DNA of 64,000 nucleotides from Aliiruegeria haliotis. GTDB lineage: Bacteria > Pseudomonadota > Alphaproteobacteria > Rhodobacterales > Rhodobacteraceae. Position 1 is the first letter of the stretch. Each line of letters opens with the position of its first letter. The DNA is taken from assembly GCF_003003255.1 (NCBI RefSeq), contig NZ_PVTD01000002.1, positions 775,021-839,020 of the forward strand, given 5' to 3'. Below are positions 8,808-17,883 of the stretch, piece by piece. Both the position numbers and the translations under genes were made by a program. Under the pieces are notes generated by a model, which made no database searches, was not told where the DNA came from, and saw only the letters and a program-made list of their open reading frames with translations.

Positions 8808-9509
8808 ATGTTCAAACGACTTCACGATTGGTTCGACACCACCGAGCGGCGCCTGCGCAACTCCTTTGGCGACGACCTTTCCACACCTCGGACCCGCCGA
8901 CAGGCCTGGTGGCATTTCAACCTTTTCGATCACGCCTTCCTGCGGATCCTGTGGACCAATTTCGACGAGGTCGCGCCGGGCGTCTATCGGTCCAACCACC
9001 CGGGCCCGCAGAGGTTGGAAAAGTACAAGGAGATGGGAATCCGCTCGATCCTCAACCTGCGCGGGGTAGACGGCCGGTCTCCCTGGCTGTTCGAGAAAGA
9101 GGCCTGCGACGAGCTTGGCATGGAGCTGAAAGTGGCAAAGATCTACGCCCGCAAACCGGCGAAACGCAAGGAGATCCTCCACCTCATCGACACCATGCGC
9201 GAGATGGATAAACCCTTTGTCATGCATTGCAAGTCCGGTGCCGACCGCGCGGGCTTCGCATCGGTTTTGTACAAGGCCATTATTGAGGGCGCTCCGCTGG
9301 AGGAGGCCAGAAAGCACCTTTCCCTGCGCTATATCCATACCGATTGGACCGAAACGGGCATCGTGGACCACATCATCGACATGTACGAGCAACGCAACGC
9401 GCAGTCGCCGATCACGATGGAGGAGTGGTTCCGCACCGAGTACGACCACAAGGAAGCAGCCGCGAGTTTCGCAGCCAGGCGCGCCGGCAAACGGGCAAAG
9501 GCCGCATGA
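8808..9509 (+). CDS. Tyrosine-phosphatase-like protein coupled to an ABC exporter
   Basis: 233 residues with the cysteine phosphatase signature HCKSGADR (nucleophile Cys, catalytic Arg), preceded by SILNLRGVDG and followed by helices, as in bacterial dual-specificity or DUF442/PTP-type phosphatases. The open frame starts at 8658, but ATG at 8808 (MFKRLHDWF) gives a compact protein. The stop overlaps the start of the ABC exporter by 4 bp (ATGA), so the two are made together. No signal peptide is seen, so it acts in the cytoplasm. Its substrate might be a protein or a phosphorylated lipid or sugar; the exporter partner makes an envelope role plausible, but that is inference. Confidence 0.8.
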   Translation: MFKRLHDWFDTTERRLRNSFGDDLSTPRTRRQAWWHFNLFDHAFLRILWTNFDEVAPGVYRSNHPGPQRLEKYKEMGIRSILNLRGVDGRSPWLFEKEACDELGMELKVAKIYARKPAKRKEILHLIDTMREMDKPFVMHCKSGADRAGFASVLYKAIIEGAPLEEARKHLSLRYIHTDWTETGIVDHIIDMYEQRNAQSPITMEEWFRTEYDHKEAAASFAARRAGKRAKAA

Positions 9510-11299
9510 GCAAACTTACAGATTTCGACTCCGCTGAACTGACGGCCTCCAAGCAGCGGGAACTCTTCGGCTGGCTCTGGCATGGCTGGATGAAGCCCTA
9601 CTGGCCCGCCATCTTGCTCGCAGGGATCCTGATGTCGGTCGAAGGCTCCATGCTCGGGCTCATGTCCTACATGATGAAGCCGATGTTCGACGACGTCTTC
9701 ATCGGCGGGAACACCGACGCGCTCGCCTGGGTCGGCGCAGTGGTCATGGGCATCTTTCTGACCCGAGCGATCACCAATATCTGCCAGAGGGTGCTGATCA
9801 CCCGCACAGCGTCGCGCATCGTCTTCCAATTGCAGACCGAACTCCTTCAACACGTGATGAAGCTGGACACGCTGTTCCACCAGGCAAACCCGCCAGGCGC
9901 CCTGATGGACCGCATCCGGGGAGACACCGGTGCAATTCGCAACGTGTCCAACGTGATCATCACCGGTGTCGGCCGGGACGTGATGTCCCTTTTCTCCCTG
10001 ATGGCCGTCGTCCTCTATATAGACTGGCGCTGGACCATCATCGCTTTCATCGGTGCCCCGCTGATCGTGGCGCCCTCGCTGATGGTGCAGCGTTTCGTGC
10101 GCCGCACCGCGCTGCGCAACCGTCAGAATGCGGGCAAGATGACCACGCGCCTTGACGAGATCTTCCACGGCATCACGCCGATCAAGCTCAATGCGCTGGA
10201 AGCCTATCAGGCCGGGCGCTTCCGGGAACTTGCCGACAACCAGATCCAGACCGAGATCCGCGCAAGCTTCGGCAAGGCCCTGATCCCCGCGATGATCGAC
10301 ATCATGTCCGGGATCGGCTTCCTGGCCGTCCTCTACTATGGCGGCTCCCAGATCATCGAGGGCGAGAAATCCGTCGGTGAGTTCATGTCGTTCTTCGTCG
10401 CCATGGCCCTTGCCTTCGAGCCGCTGCGTCGGCTCGGCGCCGTGTCCGGTGTCTGGCAAACCACCGCCGTCAGCCTCAACCGGCTTCAGACGCTGTTCTA
10501 CATGGAACCCGGCCTCAAGAGCCCACCCGACCCCGTGCGCCTGCCCGAGGCCCTGGGCAATATCCGGTTCGATGACGTGTCGCTCTCCTACGGCACCCTG
10601 CCTGTCCTGAATGGCACCAGTTTCACGGCGGAGGCGGGAAAGACCACCGCGCTCGTGGGACTGTCCGGCGCCGGCAAGAGCACGGTCTTCAACGTGCTCA
10701 CACGTTTGGTTGACATCAACGGTGGGGTCGTATCGCTTTCGGACACCGACATCCGAAATTTCGACCTGGCAGAGCTGCGCGGGCAGTTTTCCGTGGTCAC
10801 GCAGGATGCGCTCCTGTTTGACGAGAGCCTGCGGGACAACATCCTGCTCGGGCGCACCGATGTCTCCGAAGAGGAGTTGCGGCGCGCGATGGATGGCGCC
10901 CATATCTCGGATTTTGTCGGCAACCTGCCTAACGGGCTGGATAGCCCGGCGGGACCGCGCGGCTCCTCGCTTTCCGGCGGCCAGCGGCAACGGGTGGCAA
11001 TTGCTCGGGCGCTGCTTCGGGACACGCCGATTTTGCTTCTGGACGAAGCAACCTCGGCGCTCGACGCACAGTCGGAACACATCGTGCAGGAGGCACTGGA
11101 GCGCCTTTCCGAGGGACGCACGACTCTGGTGATCGCCCACCGGCTTTCGACGGTGCGTAACGCCGACAAGATCGTTGTCATGGAGGCCGGACAGGTTGTC
11201 GAAGAGGGATCGCACGATTCGTTGATCGCCCGGAATGGCGCCTATGCAGAGCTCTACCGGTTGCAATTCAACGAAGCCGAGGAGCAGGAGAACGACTGA
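9506..11299 (+). CDS. MsbA-type ABC transporter, fused permease and ATPase
   Basis: 597-residue half-transporter of the type I exporter class, resembling MsbA/lipid flippases. The N-terminal ABC_membrane domain (about residues 30-320) has six hydrophobic helices. The nucleotide-binding domain shows GLSGAGKST (Walker A), LSGGQRQR (signature), ILLLDEATSALD (Walker B) and IAHRLST (switch His). It would work as a homodimer in the inner membrane; lipid A precursor or another lipid is a reasonable but unproven substrate. ATG at 9506 overlaps the phosphatase-like stop; the open frame extends upstream only through the other gene. A glycosyltransferase gene converges downstream. Confidence 0.88.
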   Translation: MSKLTDFDSAELTASKQRELFGWLWHGWMKPYWPAILLAGILMSVEGSMLGLMSYMMKPMFDDVFIGGNTDALAWVGAVVMGIFLTRAITNICQRVLITRTASRIVFQLQTELLQHVMKLDTLFHQANPPGALMDRIRGDTGAIRNVSNVIITGVGRDVMSLFSLMAVVLYIDWRWTIIAFIGAPLIVAPSLMVQRFVRRTALRNRQNAGKMTTRLDEIFHGITPIKLNALEAYQAGRFRELADNQIQTEIRASFGKALIPAMIDIMSGIGFLAVLYYGGSQIIEGEKSVGEFMSFFVAMALAFEPLRRLGAVSGVWQTTAVSLNRLQTLFYMEPGLKSPPDPVRLPEALGNIRFDDVSLSYGTLPVLNGTSFTAEAGKTTALVGLSGAGKSTVFNVLTRLVDINGGVVSLSDTDIRNFDLAELRGQFSVVTQDALLFDESLRDNILLGRTDVSEEELRRAMDGAHISDFVGNLPNGLDSPAGPRGSSLSGGQRQRVAIARALLRDTPILLLDEATSALDAQSEHIVQEALERLSEGRTTLVIAHRLSTVRNADKIVVMEAGQVVEEGSHDSLIARNGAYAELYRLQFNEAEEQEND

Positions 11300-11371
11300 C
11301 CACCCCGGTGGACCCTGACGTGCAGCAACTCGGCCCTGCCTGTCCCCGGAACACCCGCCAGGCAAGCGTCT

Positions 11372-12097
11372 TCAGGTGTCAGAACGTCCCCTGGCCGCTG
11401 CGCCGGAGCCGGTTCTCCGGGTCTCGTAGCGCGCGACCAGTGTCTCGGGAGCGGTCCCGGCCAGGTAGCGCGCAAGCGTTCCAAGGTTGCGCGCCCCTCG
11501 ACGTATCCAGCCCTCGGCCTCGTAGCGCGTCGCGCTTGTCGTCACCGTGGCAGGCAACATCCGCAGGCGCCCACGCAAGGCCCGCGCCAAGGCCACGTCT
11601 TCCATCAATGGAATGTCCGGATAGCCACCGACCTCATCATAGAGACTTCGGGAGATCAGCATTCCCTGATCACCATAGGGCAGGCCCAGAAACCGTGTGC
11701 GCAGGTTCGCCCAACCGGCGACGCAGGCAGCCGGCATCCCCCTCGACCGAAACGCCAGCCGGAAAACATGTGCCTTCGTCGGCGCCTCCATGGCTTCCCG
11801 GACCTGTTCCGGCCAACCGGTGGGAAGTTGGCTGTCGGCATGGAGAGCCAGGATCCATCCCCCACGCGAGGCTGCGATTCCCCGCGCCAGTTGCCCGCCT
11901 CGTCCGGCGGTGCCCTCTATCACGACGGCCCCTGTCGCGCGGGCAAGCCTGACGCTCGCGTCCGTCGAACCACCGTCCGACACCACGACTTCGCGGACCA
12001 ACCCCGTGGCAACACCCTCCATGACCCCAGGCAAGCATTCGCGCAGGGCTGCCTCCGCATTGAGGGTGGGAATGACGACACTGAGGGGTGCGGGCAT
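11372..12097 (-). CDS. Family 2 glycosyltransferase, TIGR04283-like
   Basis: 241-residue GT-A fold glycosyltransferase. It opens LSVVIPTLNAEAALRE and shows VVSDGGSTDAS, TAGRGGQLARG, LHADSQLP (metal-binding acidic motif) and YGDQGMLISR, a pattern I associate with the TIGR04283 group, often annotated as arsenosugar biosynthesis glycosyltransferase. ATG at 12097 is chosen over 12235 because AAGGA lies 8 bases upstream. In other genomes such genes sit with radical-SAM and arsenic genes; none is adjacent here, so the arsenosugar link is weak and a general sugar-nucleotide transferase is equally possible. It diverges from ygfZ. Confidence 0.8.
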   Translation of the reverse strand: MPAPLSVVIPTLNAEAALRECLPGVMEGVATGLVREVVVSDGGSTDASVRLARATGAVVIEGTAGRGGQLARGIAASRGGWILALHADSQLPTGWPEQVREAMEAPTKAHVFRLAFRSRGMPAACVAGWANLRTRFLGLPYGDQGMLISRSLYDEVGGYPDIPLMEDVALARALRGRLRMLPATVTTSATRYEAEGWIRRGARNLGTLARYLAGTAPETLVARYETRRTGSGAAARGRSDT

Positions 12098-12229
12098 CGG
12101 CCGATCCTTGGACTTCGCCCTTGTCATGCGCCAAGCCGGCTCCCAGTTCAACGCCCGATCTAGGCATTGCCGCCCGGTGCTCCGAATGGCAAATGTCAAC
12201 GACAGCCACGGCGCGAAGGACGCAAGACC

Positions 12230-12997
12230 ATGCAAGGCGAACGCATCGACAACCGTACCATCCTCGCCATATCCGGCACCGACAGGGAGAAATACCTCCA
12301 GGGTCTGGTGACCAACGACACCGCCCGGCTCGCCGATGGCCTCGTCTATGCCGCGATGCTCAGCCCGCAGGGCAAGTATCTGGCCGATTTCTTCCTGAAG
12401 GCCGACGGCGACCGCATCTTGCTCGATGTGGCCAGCCCGCTTGCCCCGGATCTGGCCAAACGGCTTGCCATGTACAAGCTGAGGGCCGACGTGGCGATCG
12501 AGGAAACAGACTTGTTTGTCTCGCGCGGCATCGGTCCCGCCCCCGCCGGAGCGCTGTCAGACCCCCGCCATCCATCGCTTGGTTGGCGCCTCTACGGCGA
12601 CACGCCGGGCGAAGCGTCAGAAACGGATTGGGAGGCGCTGAGGGTGGCCGCCGGTGTGCCGGAAGCCGGGGTCGAGTTGCTCCCGAACGACAGCTACATC
12701 CTGGAGGCCGGGTTCGAGCGTCTGAACGGTGTGGACTTTCGCAAGGGCTGCTACGTCGGGCAGGAAGTCACCGCACGGATGAAGCACAAGACCGAATTGC
12801 GCAAAGGTCTGGCCATCGTGGAGGTCGAGGGAACCGCCGCGCCCGGAACTGAGATCACGGCGGATGGCAAGCCGGCCGGGACGCTTTTCACCCAGGCAAA
12901 CGGACGGGCGCTGGCGCACTTGCGGTTCGATCGTGCCGGCGAGGGGATGCGGGCCGGCGACGCCTTGGTCAACTGGAAGGGTTCCCGCGCAGACTGA
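12230..12997 (+). CDS. ygfZ: Folate-binding YgfZ/IbaG-type iron-sulfur maturation protein
   Basis: 255-residue member of the GcvT-like YgfZ family, which uses tetrahydrofolate to help repair or assemble some iron-sulfur enzymes in the cytoplasm. The defining KGCYVGQE motif (conserved Cys) lies in the second half, preceded by LQGLVTNDT and SPQGKYLADF near the start. ATG at 12230 follows GAAGGA with 9-base spacing; the frame opens earlier at 12167. It diverges from the glycosyltransferase and is followed 57 bp later by a fructosamine kinase gene, so the two may be co-transcribed. Confidence 0.9.
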   Translation: MQGERIDNRTILAISGTDREKYLQGLVTNDTARLADGLVYAAMLSPQGKYLADFFLKADGDRILLDVASPLAPDLAKRLAMYKLRADVAIEETDLFVSRGIGPAPAGALSDPRHPSLGWRLYGDTPGEASETDWEALRVAAGVPEAGVELLPNDSYILEAGFERLNGVDFRKGCYVGQEVTARMKHKTELRKGLAIVEVEGTAAPGTEITADGKPAGTLFTQANGRALAHLRFDRAGEGMRAGDALVNWKGSRAD

Positions 12998-13054
12998 CCC
13001 CGCAAACCGGGCCGGTTGCACGGGACTTCCCCATAGGGCACTTCTGGGCCGAAC

Positions 13055-13858
13055 ATGCCCCTTAAACACGCCACCCGACTTATCTTCGGACACCCCGCTG
13101 CCACCATTCGCCCGCTCCATGGCGGAGACCTGTCGACGGTGTCGCTCCTGACGTTGCCGTCCGGGCGCAAGATCGTTGCGAAGCAGGGCCCGCAGGTTGC
13201 ACGAGAGGCCCGTATGCTGTCAGCGATGGCCCGCGCCGGGGCCCCGGTGCCGGAGGTGCTGGGTCTGTCCGGTACCGTACTCTTCCTCGAGTTCCTCAGG
13301 GAAATCACTCCGGATGCGGATGGCTGGTCCACGCTCGGGCACGCGTTGCGCCGTTTGCATGGAAACCTGTCGCCAACTTTCGGCTGGAACGAGGACTATG
13401 CCTTCGGCGCAGTCGCCATCCCCAACACGCCACGGGAAAACTGGCCTGATTTCTGGGCCGAGCAGCGACTTTTCGCCGCGCCAGAAGCCCTTCCAACAGA
13501 GATTTCCCGCAGGCTGGATCAAGTTTGCAAGCATCTGGACACCTTGCTGCCCGCGCGACCTCCAGCCGCCCTGCTGCACGGAGATCTGTGGTCCGGCAAC
13601 CTGCTGTTTGGCCCAAACTGCCGAGCCGCCTTCATCGATCCGGCCTGCTACTATGGCGACGCGGAGGTGGATCTTGCGATGCTGCACTTGTTCGGGGCGC
13701 CTCCCGGCGAGTTTCTTCGGGCCTACGGCCCCCTCGCTCCCGGGTGGGATGTTCGCAGAAACATCTATCAGCTCTGGCCGGCGCTAGTGCACCTGCGCCT
13801 GTTCGGGAACGGCTACCTGCCGATGATCTACAGCCGTCTGTCGGCATTGGGCTTCTGA
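13055..13858 (+). CDS. Fructosamine kinase family protein
   Basis: 267-residue kinase-like protein (fructosamine kinase/ketosamine-3-kinase, PF03881; aminoglycoside phosphotransferase fold). The catalytic loop is LLHGDLWSGNLLF, followed by the metal-binding AFIDPACYYGDAEVDLAML, both diagnostic. An N-terminal VAKQGPQ segment supplies the ATP-contact lysine and EARML the paired Glu. The family phosphorylates glucose- or ribulose-amine adducts on proteins so that they fall off, a repair job in the cytoplasm. It follows ygfZ on the same strand and converges on efp. Confidence 0.87.
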   Translation: MPLKHATRLIFGHPAATIRPLHGGDLSTVSLLTLPSGRKIVAKQGPQVAREARMLSAMARAGAPVPEVLGLSGTVLFLEFLREITPDADGWSTLGHALRRLHGNLSPTFGWNEDYAFGAVAIPNTPRENWPDFWAEQRLFAAPEALPTEISRRLDQVCKHLDTLLPARPPAALLHGDLWSGNLLFGPNCRAAFIDPACYYGDAEVDLAMLHLFGAPPGEFLRAYGPLAPGWDVRRNIYQLWPALVHLRLFGNGYLPMIYSRLSALGF

Positions 13859-13909
13859 CCGATCGCCCGGCACGCCATAGCGGCCGTTCAGCCTTTTGGC
13901 GTGGCGTGC

Positions 13910-13935
13910 AAAAAAGGGCCGCCCAATGGCGACCC
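13910..13935 (-). terminator. Rho-independent terminator of efp
   Basis: On the minus strand GGGTCGCC and GGCGGCCC pair around a 4-base loop (13916-13935) and are followed by six T (13910-13915). It lies 41 bp after the efp stop, where a terminator is expected. Confidence 0.8.
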
Positions 13936-13976
13936 TGTGTGACGCGTTCCGGCTCAGCCGGACCAGCGCAAATCCA

Positions 13977-14540
13977 TCACGCGCGTTCAGCGTATTCCAT
14001 TGTCTCGGTGTTGACGATGATATCTTCATCCTGACCGACGAATGGCGGCACCATGACCTTCACGCCATTGTCCAGAACGGCGGGCTTGAAGGAATTCGCC
14101 GCCGTCTGGCCCTTCACCACCGGTTCCGTCTCGATGACTTTGCAGGTGACCTTCTGCGGCAGCGTCGCGTTCAACGCCTCGTGCTCGTAGTACTCGATGA
14201 CGATGGTCATTCCGTCCTGCAGGAACGGGCGACGCTCCCCAAGGATTTCCACCGGAAGCTCGATCTGCTCGAAGGTTTCATTGTCCATGAACACGAGCAT
14301 CCCGTCGGATTCATAGAGAAACTGCTGGTCCTTCTGCTCCAGCCGGACCCGCTCGACCTTGTCTGCACTCCGAAAACGCTCGTTGAGCTTGGACCCGTTG
14401 CGCAGGTTACGCAGTTCAACCTGCGCGAACGCGCCGCCCTTTCCGGGCTTCACGTGGTCGACCTTCACGGCGGCCCAGAGACCATCATTGTGCTCCAGCA
14501 CGTTGCCGGGGCGGATTTCATTTCCGTTGATCTTTGGCAT
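13977..14540 (-). CDS. efp: Elongation factor P
   Basis: 187-residue EF-P, which enters the ribosomal E site and relieves stalling at polyproline stretches. KOW-like domain I starts at [18 protein letters not shown]; the loop KPGKGGAF places a lysine at residue 34, the position modified by beta-lysylation in many bacteria. Domains II and III follow (for example [18 protein letters not shown]). ATG at 14540 gives the exact family length; the open frame runs further to 14636 without a better site. No EpmA/EpmB genes are nearby. The gene has its own terminator and is divergent from the DUF6280 gene. Confidence 0.95.
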   Translation of the reverse strand: MPKINGNEIRPGNVLEHNDGLWAAVKVDHVKPGKGGAFAQVELRNLRNGSKLNERFRSADKVERVRLEQKDQQFLYESDGMLVFMDNETFEQIELPVEILGERRPFLQDGMTIVIEYYEHEALNATLPQKVTCKVIETEPVVKGQTAANSFKPAVLDNGVKVMVPPFVGQDEDIIVNTETMEYAERA

Positions 14541-14752
14541 AAAGAAAACCTTGCGGAGGTTGAACGCAATCTGGCGGCCTCTATATCTGGGAGGCACGCT
14601 GCTGACAAGCCGACGATATACGGCTCGCGGCGACACAAGCCATGCGCAAGGCGCATAGGAGACATTCCGAAACGGAAATACCGAATCGCAACAAAACCGT
14701 CATATTCGGCCCTACGCCGAAAAGACAAGAGCAAGAATAAAAGGACGACGAG

Positions 14753-15073
14753 ATGACCGATTTCGTTGACGGCACGGCTTTCAACTACGAACAAGGCCAA
14801 CGAGCCCGCAAGCTCTTTGCTGCTGTTGTTCTGGCCGCGCTGGACGACGCCATTGCCGACGACAAGAAATACGGCAATGGTCCTGAGCAAATAGCCCGCT
14901 GGGCACGGTCTCGTGACGGCCGTGAAGTGCTCAGCTGTGCCGGCATCGACCCCAATGAACGGGTCGTGTCGGGACTTATGGAGTTCGTCTCCAATGGTGT
15001 TCGCACGTCGGTGGCCCTGTCCCGCGAAGAAAGCGAGCGCCGTCAGGCCGCAGAGCAGGCAGAAGCCCCCTAG
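14753..15073 (+). CDS. DUF6280 family protein
   Basis: 106-residue protein that I recognise as the DUF6280 family of Rhodobacterales, start MTDFVDGTAFNYEQG. It is soluble, helical and charged, with an alanine-rich segment near residues 23-36 and an acidic, glutamine-rich tail. No catalytic motif is seen and the function is unknown. ATG at 14753 follows an AAAAGGA ribosome site. It diverges from efp and is closed by a very strong terminator, so it is probably a single-gene, well expressed unit. Confidence 0.82.
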   Translation: MTDFVDGTAFNYEQGQRARKLFAAVVLAALDDAIADDKKYGNGPEQIARWARSRDGREVLSCAGIDPNERVVSGLMEFVSNGVRTSVALSREESERRQAAEQAEAP

Positions 15074-15126
15074 CGTTTTGGCTTCGGTTCAGCCGAAGCA
15101 GCCGACGAGCCCTTGGGAAGACCAAG

Positions 15127-15164
15127 AAGAACAGCCGCGATCAAGTGATCGCGGCTGTTCTTTT
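15127..15164 (+). terminator. Strong rho-independent terminator after the DUF6280 gene
   Basis: Perfect 16-bp stem, AAGAACAGCCGCGATC paired with GATCGCGGCTGTTCTT, around a 4-base AAGT loop and followed by further T. It sits 54 bp after the DUF6280 stop. Because the stem starts with A-rich bases, it could also stop transcription arriving from the right. Confidence 0.9.
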
Positions 15165-15603
15165 GGGCTGGAAGCAACAAGGTCGCCCGATTGTCCAATG
15201 CCGGCCAGTGTCGGAACCGGCGTAAAATCAACTTGATCGCGCGGACGCCCGATTAAATGGCGAAGCCCTTTGATTGACCTGCGGAGCGCTCCTCGGCCGA
15301 GCTGGATCACGTTGGGAAAACCGTCGAATTCCGGAGCCGGTCGCAGCTCCGTCCGACAGACATGCCAGCATGTACCCGGCGTCTGGACGACGGCGAATGG
15401 CAGGATGTGCGGCGTATTGACCGGCGTGGAACTGGTGAGTGTTTCGTTTGCCGGTGTCAATCGACGTAAAGATCGCGGCTCACACCTGCCTCCCGATATC
15501 GTTTCCGGCACAGAATTCACCGTGCGATCCGGGCCTCCGATCCGCCCGACGCGTGTCGTGCTAGAGGCAAAGCGATCATCGCCACCATCCGTGCACCGAT
15601 CCG
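15165..15603. other. Non-coding or degraded stretch beside a pseudogene
   Basis: Between the DUF6280 terminator and the decayed hydrolase gene there is no frame with a convincing start, ribosome site and recognisable protein. One minus-strand frame is open across most of the stretch but matches nothing I know. It may be leftover DNA from the same decay that affected the pseudogene. Confidence 0.4.
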
Positions 15604-16459
15604 TCACTCCCCCTTTGCCGACGCCAATTGCGCCAGAAGCCGCTCTATGAACGCCGCGATCCATCGAAGTGTTTGGCGGGCTTCCGGTACATAGCCGTCG
15701 AAGATCGGCCAGATATGCGGCGCTTCTGTCCATTCGGTCAGCGAGACCTGCCCCCTGCATTTCGCAATACCTCTGCAACGCGCCTGGCATCGTCGCGAAA
15801 GAGCTCCGTGGTCCTGACGTGCAAGGCCACTGGCGGTGGATCCCTGAACGAGGCGAAGAGTGGTGACACCCGCGGATCGCGCGGGTCGAATGCCCCGAGT
15901 GCAAACGTCGCCGCTTCGCTCATACGGTTGGCTGGCAGGAAGGGGTCGTTGCGGCGTTGGACGAAAGGCTCACTCCCGACAGCGATAGGTCCACCCAAGG
16001 CGACAGGGCAAAGACCCCAGCCGGGCGCAGGTCCCGCGCGCAAAGATCGGAAAGCAAGGCGAGCGCAAGTCCCCCTCCCGCACTGTCACCTCCCAGTATG
16101 ATCCGATCGGGGCAATATCCCAGGTCGAGAAGTGCCGCATGGGCGGCCCGTGTGTCCTCGAACGCGGCCGGTGCCTAGTGTTTCGGTGCCAGGCGGTAGG
16201 CAGGTGCGGCCACGCGCAAGCCTGTGAGTTTCGACAGACGAGCGATCATGCCCGCATGCGTGTCCGGGCTTCTGGCGATATAGGCTCCCCCATGCAGATA
16301 CAGGATCACGTGATCCCTCTGCACCGGCCCGACGTTGATCCAGTGCAAAGGCGGATGCCCAGGTGTCACGAGGTGCAACATGTGGGGCGGCGCGCGAAAT
16401 GTCCGGCGAGCAAATCGCGCGAACTCCCGCCGCGCCTCTTGCGGTCTTGCCGTCGCCAC
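15604..16459 (-). pseudogene. Decayed alpha/beta hydrolase (hormone-sensitive-lipase type)
   Basis: The pieces of one HGGG-type hydrolase lie in order but in different frames. The first part reads to HVILYLHGGAYIARSP and then YRLAPKH, where TAG at 16177-16175 stops it. The same frame continues beyond the stop as APAAFEDTRAAHAALLDLG and LGGDSAGGGLALALL (nucleophile elbow) to LSPWVDLSLSG. Near 15945-15965 the frame shifts to NDPFLPANRMSEAATF and DPRDPRVSPLFASF. Near 15740 it shifts again to WTEAPHIWPIFDGYVPEA, with the catalytic His, ending AKGE at 15604. One stop and two frameshifts make a full product impossible. The N-terminus may begin further right, near 16500, in yet another frame. Sequencing error could explain one defect but hardly all three. 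Confidence 0.78.
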
Positions 16460-16517
16460 AAGGCGTGGGCGGACCGAAAAGCGTTGAGCCCCCGGAGCCG
16501 TCGACTTGGCTGCATGC

Positions 16518-17462
16518 CTATCCGGCCCGACGTGCCTCGATCACCTGCCAGATGCGTTCGGCCACGTTGATCCCATCGAAACGCTCAAGCTCCTGGATCC
16601 CGGTCGGTGAGGTCACGTTGATCTCTGTCAGGTAGTCGCCGATGACGTCAATTCCGACGAAAATCTGTCCCCGTTCGCGCAATGTCGGCCCGATGGCCTC
16701 GCATATCAACTGATCACGCTCGGTCAGGCCGATCTTCTCCGGACGGCCGCCGACATGCATGTTGGAGCGAGTCTCGCCGGCGGCGGGGACGCGATTGATC
16801 GCACCAACAGGGTCGCCATCAACCAGAATGATCCGCTTGTCGCCATTTGACACGTCGGGAATGAACTTCTGCGCGATCAACGGCTCGCGTGAAAGCGACG
16901 CAAAGAGCTCATGGAGCGATGCAAGGTTGCGGTCGTTCGGATCCAACCGGAACACACCGGCGCCGCCATTGCCATAAAGTGGCTTGAGGATGATATCGCC
17001 GTGCGTCTCCTTGAAGGCCCGCAGATCCACCAAATCTCGCGCAATCATGGTCGGCGGGATCAGGTCCTCGAATTGCAGTACCAGCAGTTTTTCCGGGCAA
17101 TTGCGGACCCAAAACGGATCATTGGCCACCAGCACATCCGGGGACAACTGCTCCAACAAGTGAGTCGTGGTGATGTAGCCCATATCGAACGGCGGATCCT
17201 GACGAAGCCAGACAACATCCATTCCGCTCAGATCCGCTTCGAACGCCGTGCCAAGGGTGACATGGTCACCTACAACGCGTCGCACTTCCATGGGCTGGAC
17301 CCACGCAAGTACCTTTCCTTCTCTCCAGACCAAACGATCCGGGGAATAGAAGAACAGCTCATGCCCGCGTGACTGCGCCTCTTCGGCAAGGCGAAACGTG
17401 CTGTCGGCGTTGATATCGACCCCGGCAATCGGGTCCATCTGGAACGCGATCTTCAATGACAT
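16518..17462 (-). CDS. gshB: Glutathione synthetase
   Basis: ATP-grasp ligase of 314 residues that joins gamma-glutamylcysteine to glycine, the last step of glutathione synthesis. It begins [20 protein letters not shown], the GshB hallmark, and shows [35 protein letters not shown] (grasp loop), [30 protein letters not shown] and [20 protein letters not shown] (Mg-binding Glu/Asn). Length matches the family exactly. It lies 64 bp after yraN on the same strand, so it probably belongs to the rsmI-yraN-gshB group. Confidence 0.97.
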   Translation of the reverse strand: MSLKIAFQMDPIAGVDINADSTFRLAEEAQSRGHELFFYSPDRLVWREGKVLAWVQPMEVRRVVGDHVTLGTAFEADLSGMDVVWLRQDPPFDMGYITTTHLLEQLSPDVLVANDPFWVRNCPEKLLVLQFEDLIPPTMIARDLVDLRAFKETHGDIILKPLYGNGGAGVFRLDPNDRNLASLHELFASLSREPLIAQKFIPDVSNGDKRIILVDGDPVGAINRVPAAGETRSNMHVGGRPEKIGLTERDQLICEAIGPTLRERGQIFVGIDVIGDYLTEINVTSPTGIQELERFDGINVAERIWQVIEARRAG

Positions 17463-17526
17463 GGCGGTACCTCTTGTGGACTTCGGCCTTCATGGCCGAA
17501 CTGCCGGAGCGAGGCAACATCGGTAT

Positions 17527-17883
17527 TTAGAAGCCGATTGCGTTCTCCACGACCTGAACCCGCCCGACACCATCTACAAGCGCGACATCGAACCTGACAT
17601 CGGTCATCTGCCCGTCAGGTAAATTCCCGAGGTATTCGGATGCGGTGGCATAAATCCTCTGCATCTGCCGACGCGAAACGCGCTCGGCCGCACGCGCGAA
17701 ATCGCGCGCTTTCTTGACCTCAACAAAAACAAGCCTCTCCCCTTCCTGCACCACGAGGTCCAACTCGCCACCACTTCCGCGCCAGCGGCGATCGGCGATC
17801 CGCCAGCCATTTGCTTCGTAGTGTCGCCCGACGATGTCTTCGGCCTTCAAGCCGGAATGGTATCGAACGGATCCGCTTTTCAT
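17527..17883 (-). CDS. yraN: UPF0102 family protein YraN
   Basis: 118-residue member of the YraN/UPF0102 family, a restriction-endonuclease-like fold of uncertain role. It shows GLKAEDIVGRHYEANGW, GGELDLV and the catalytic-type VFVEVKK core (ExK), as in Holliday-junction-resolvase-like nucleases. The start overlaps the rsmI stop by 4 bp. The pairing with rsmI and an outer lipoprotein gene nearby mirrors the yraL-yraM-yraN cluster of enterobacteria. Confidence 0.92.
   Translation of the reverse strand: MKSGSVRYHSGLKAEDIVGRHYEANGWRIADRRWRGSGGELDLVVQEGERLVFVEVKKARDFARAAERVSRRQMQRIYATASEYLGNLPDGQMTDVRFDVALVDGVGRVQVVENAIGF

Noticed and set aside
9329..11365. 678-codon open frame on the minus strand
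   Set aside because: Opposite the ABC exporter with full ATPase motifs; shadow.
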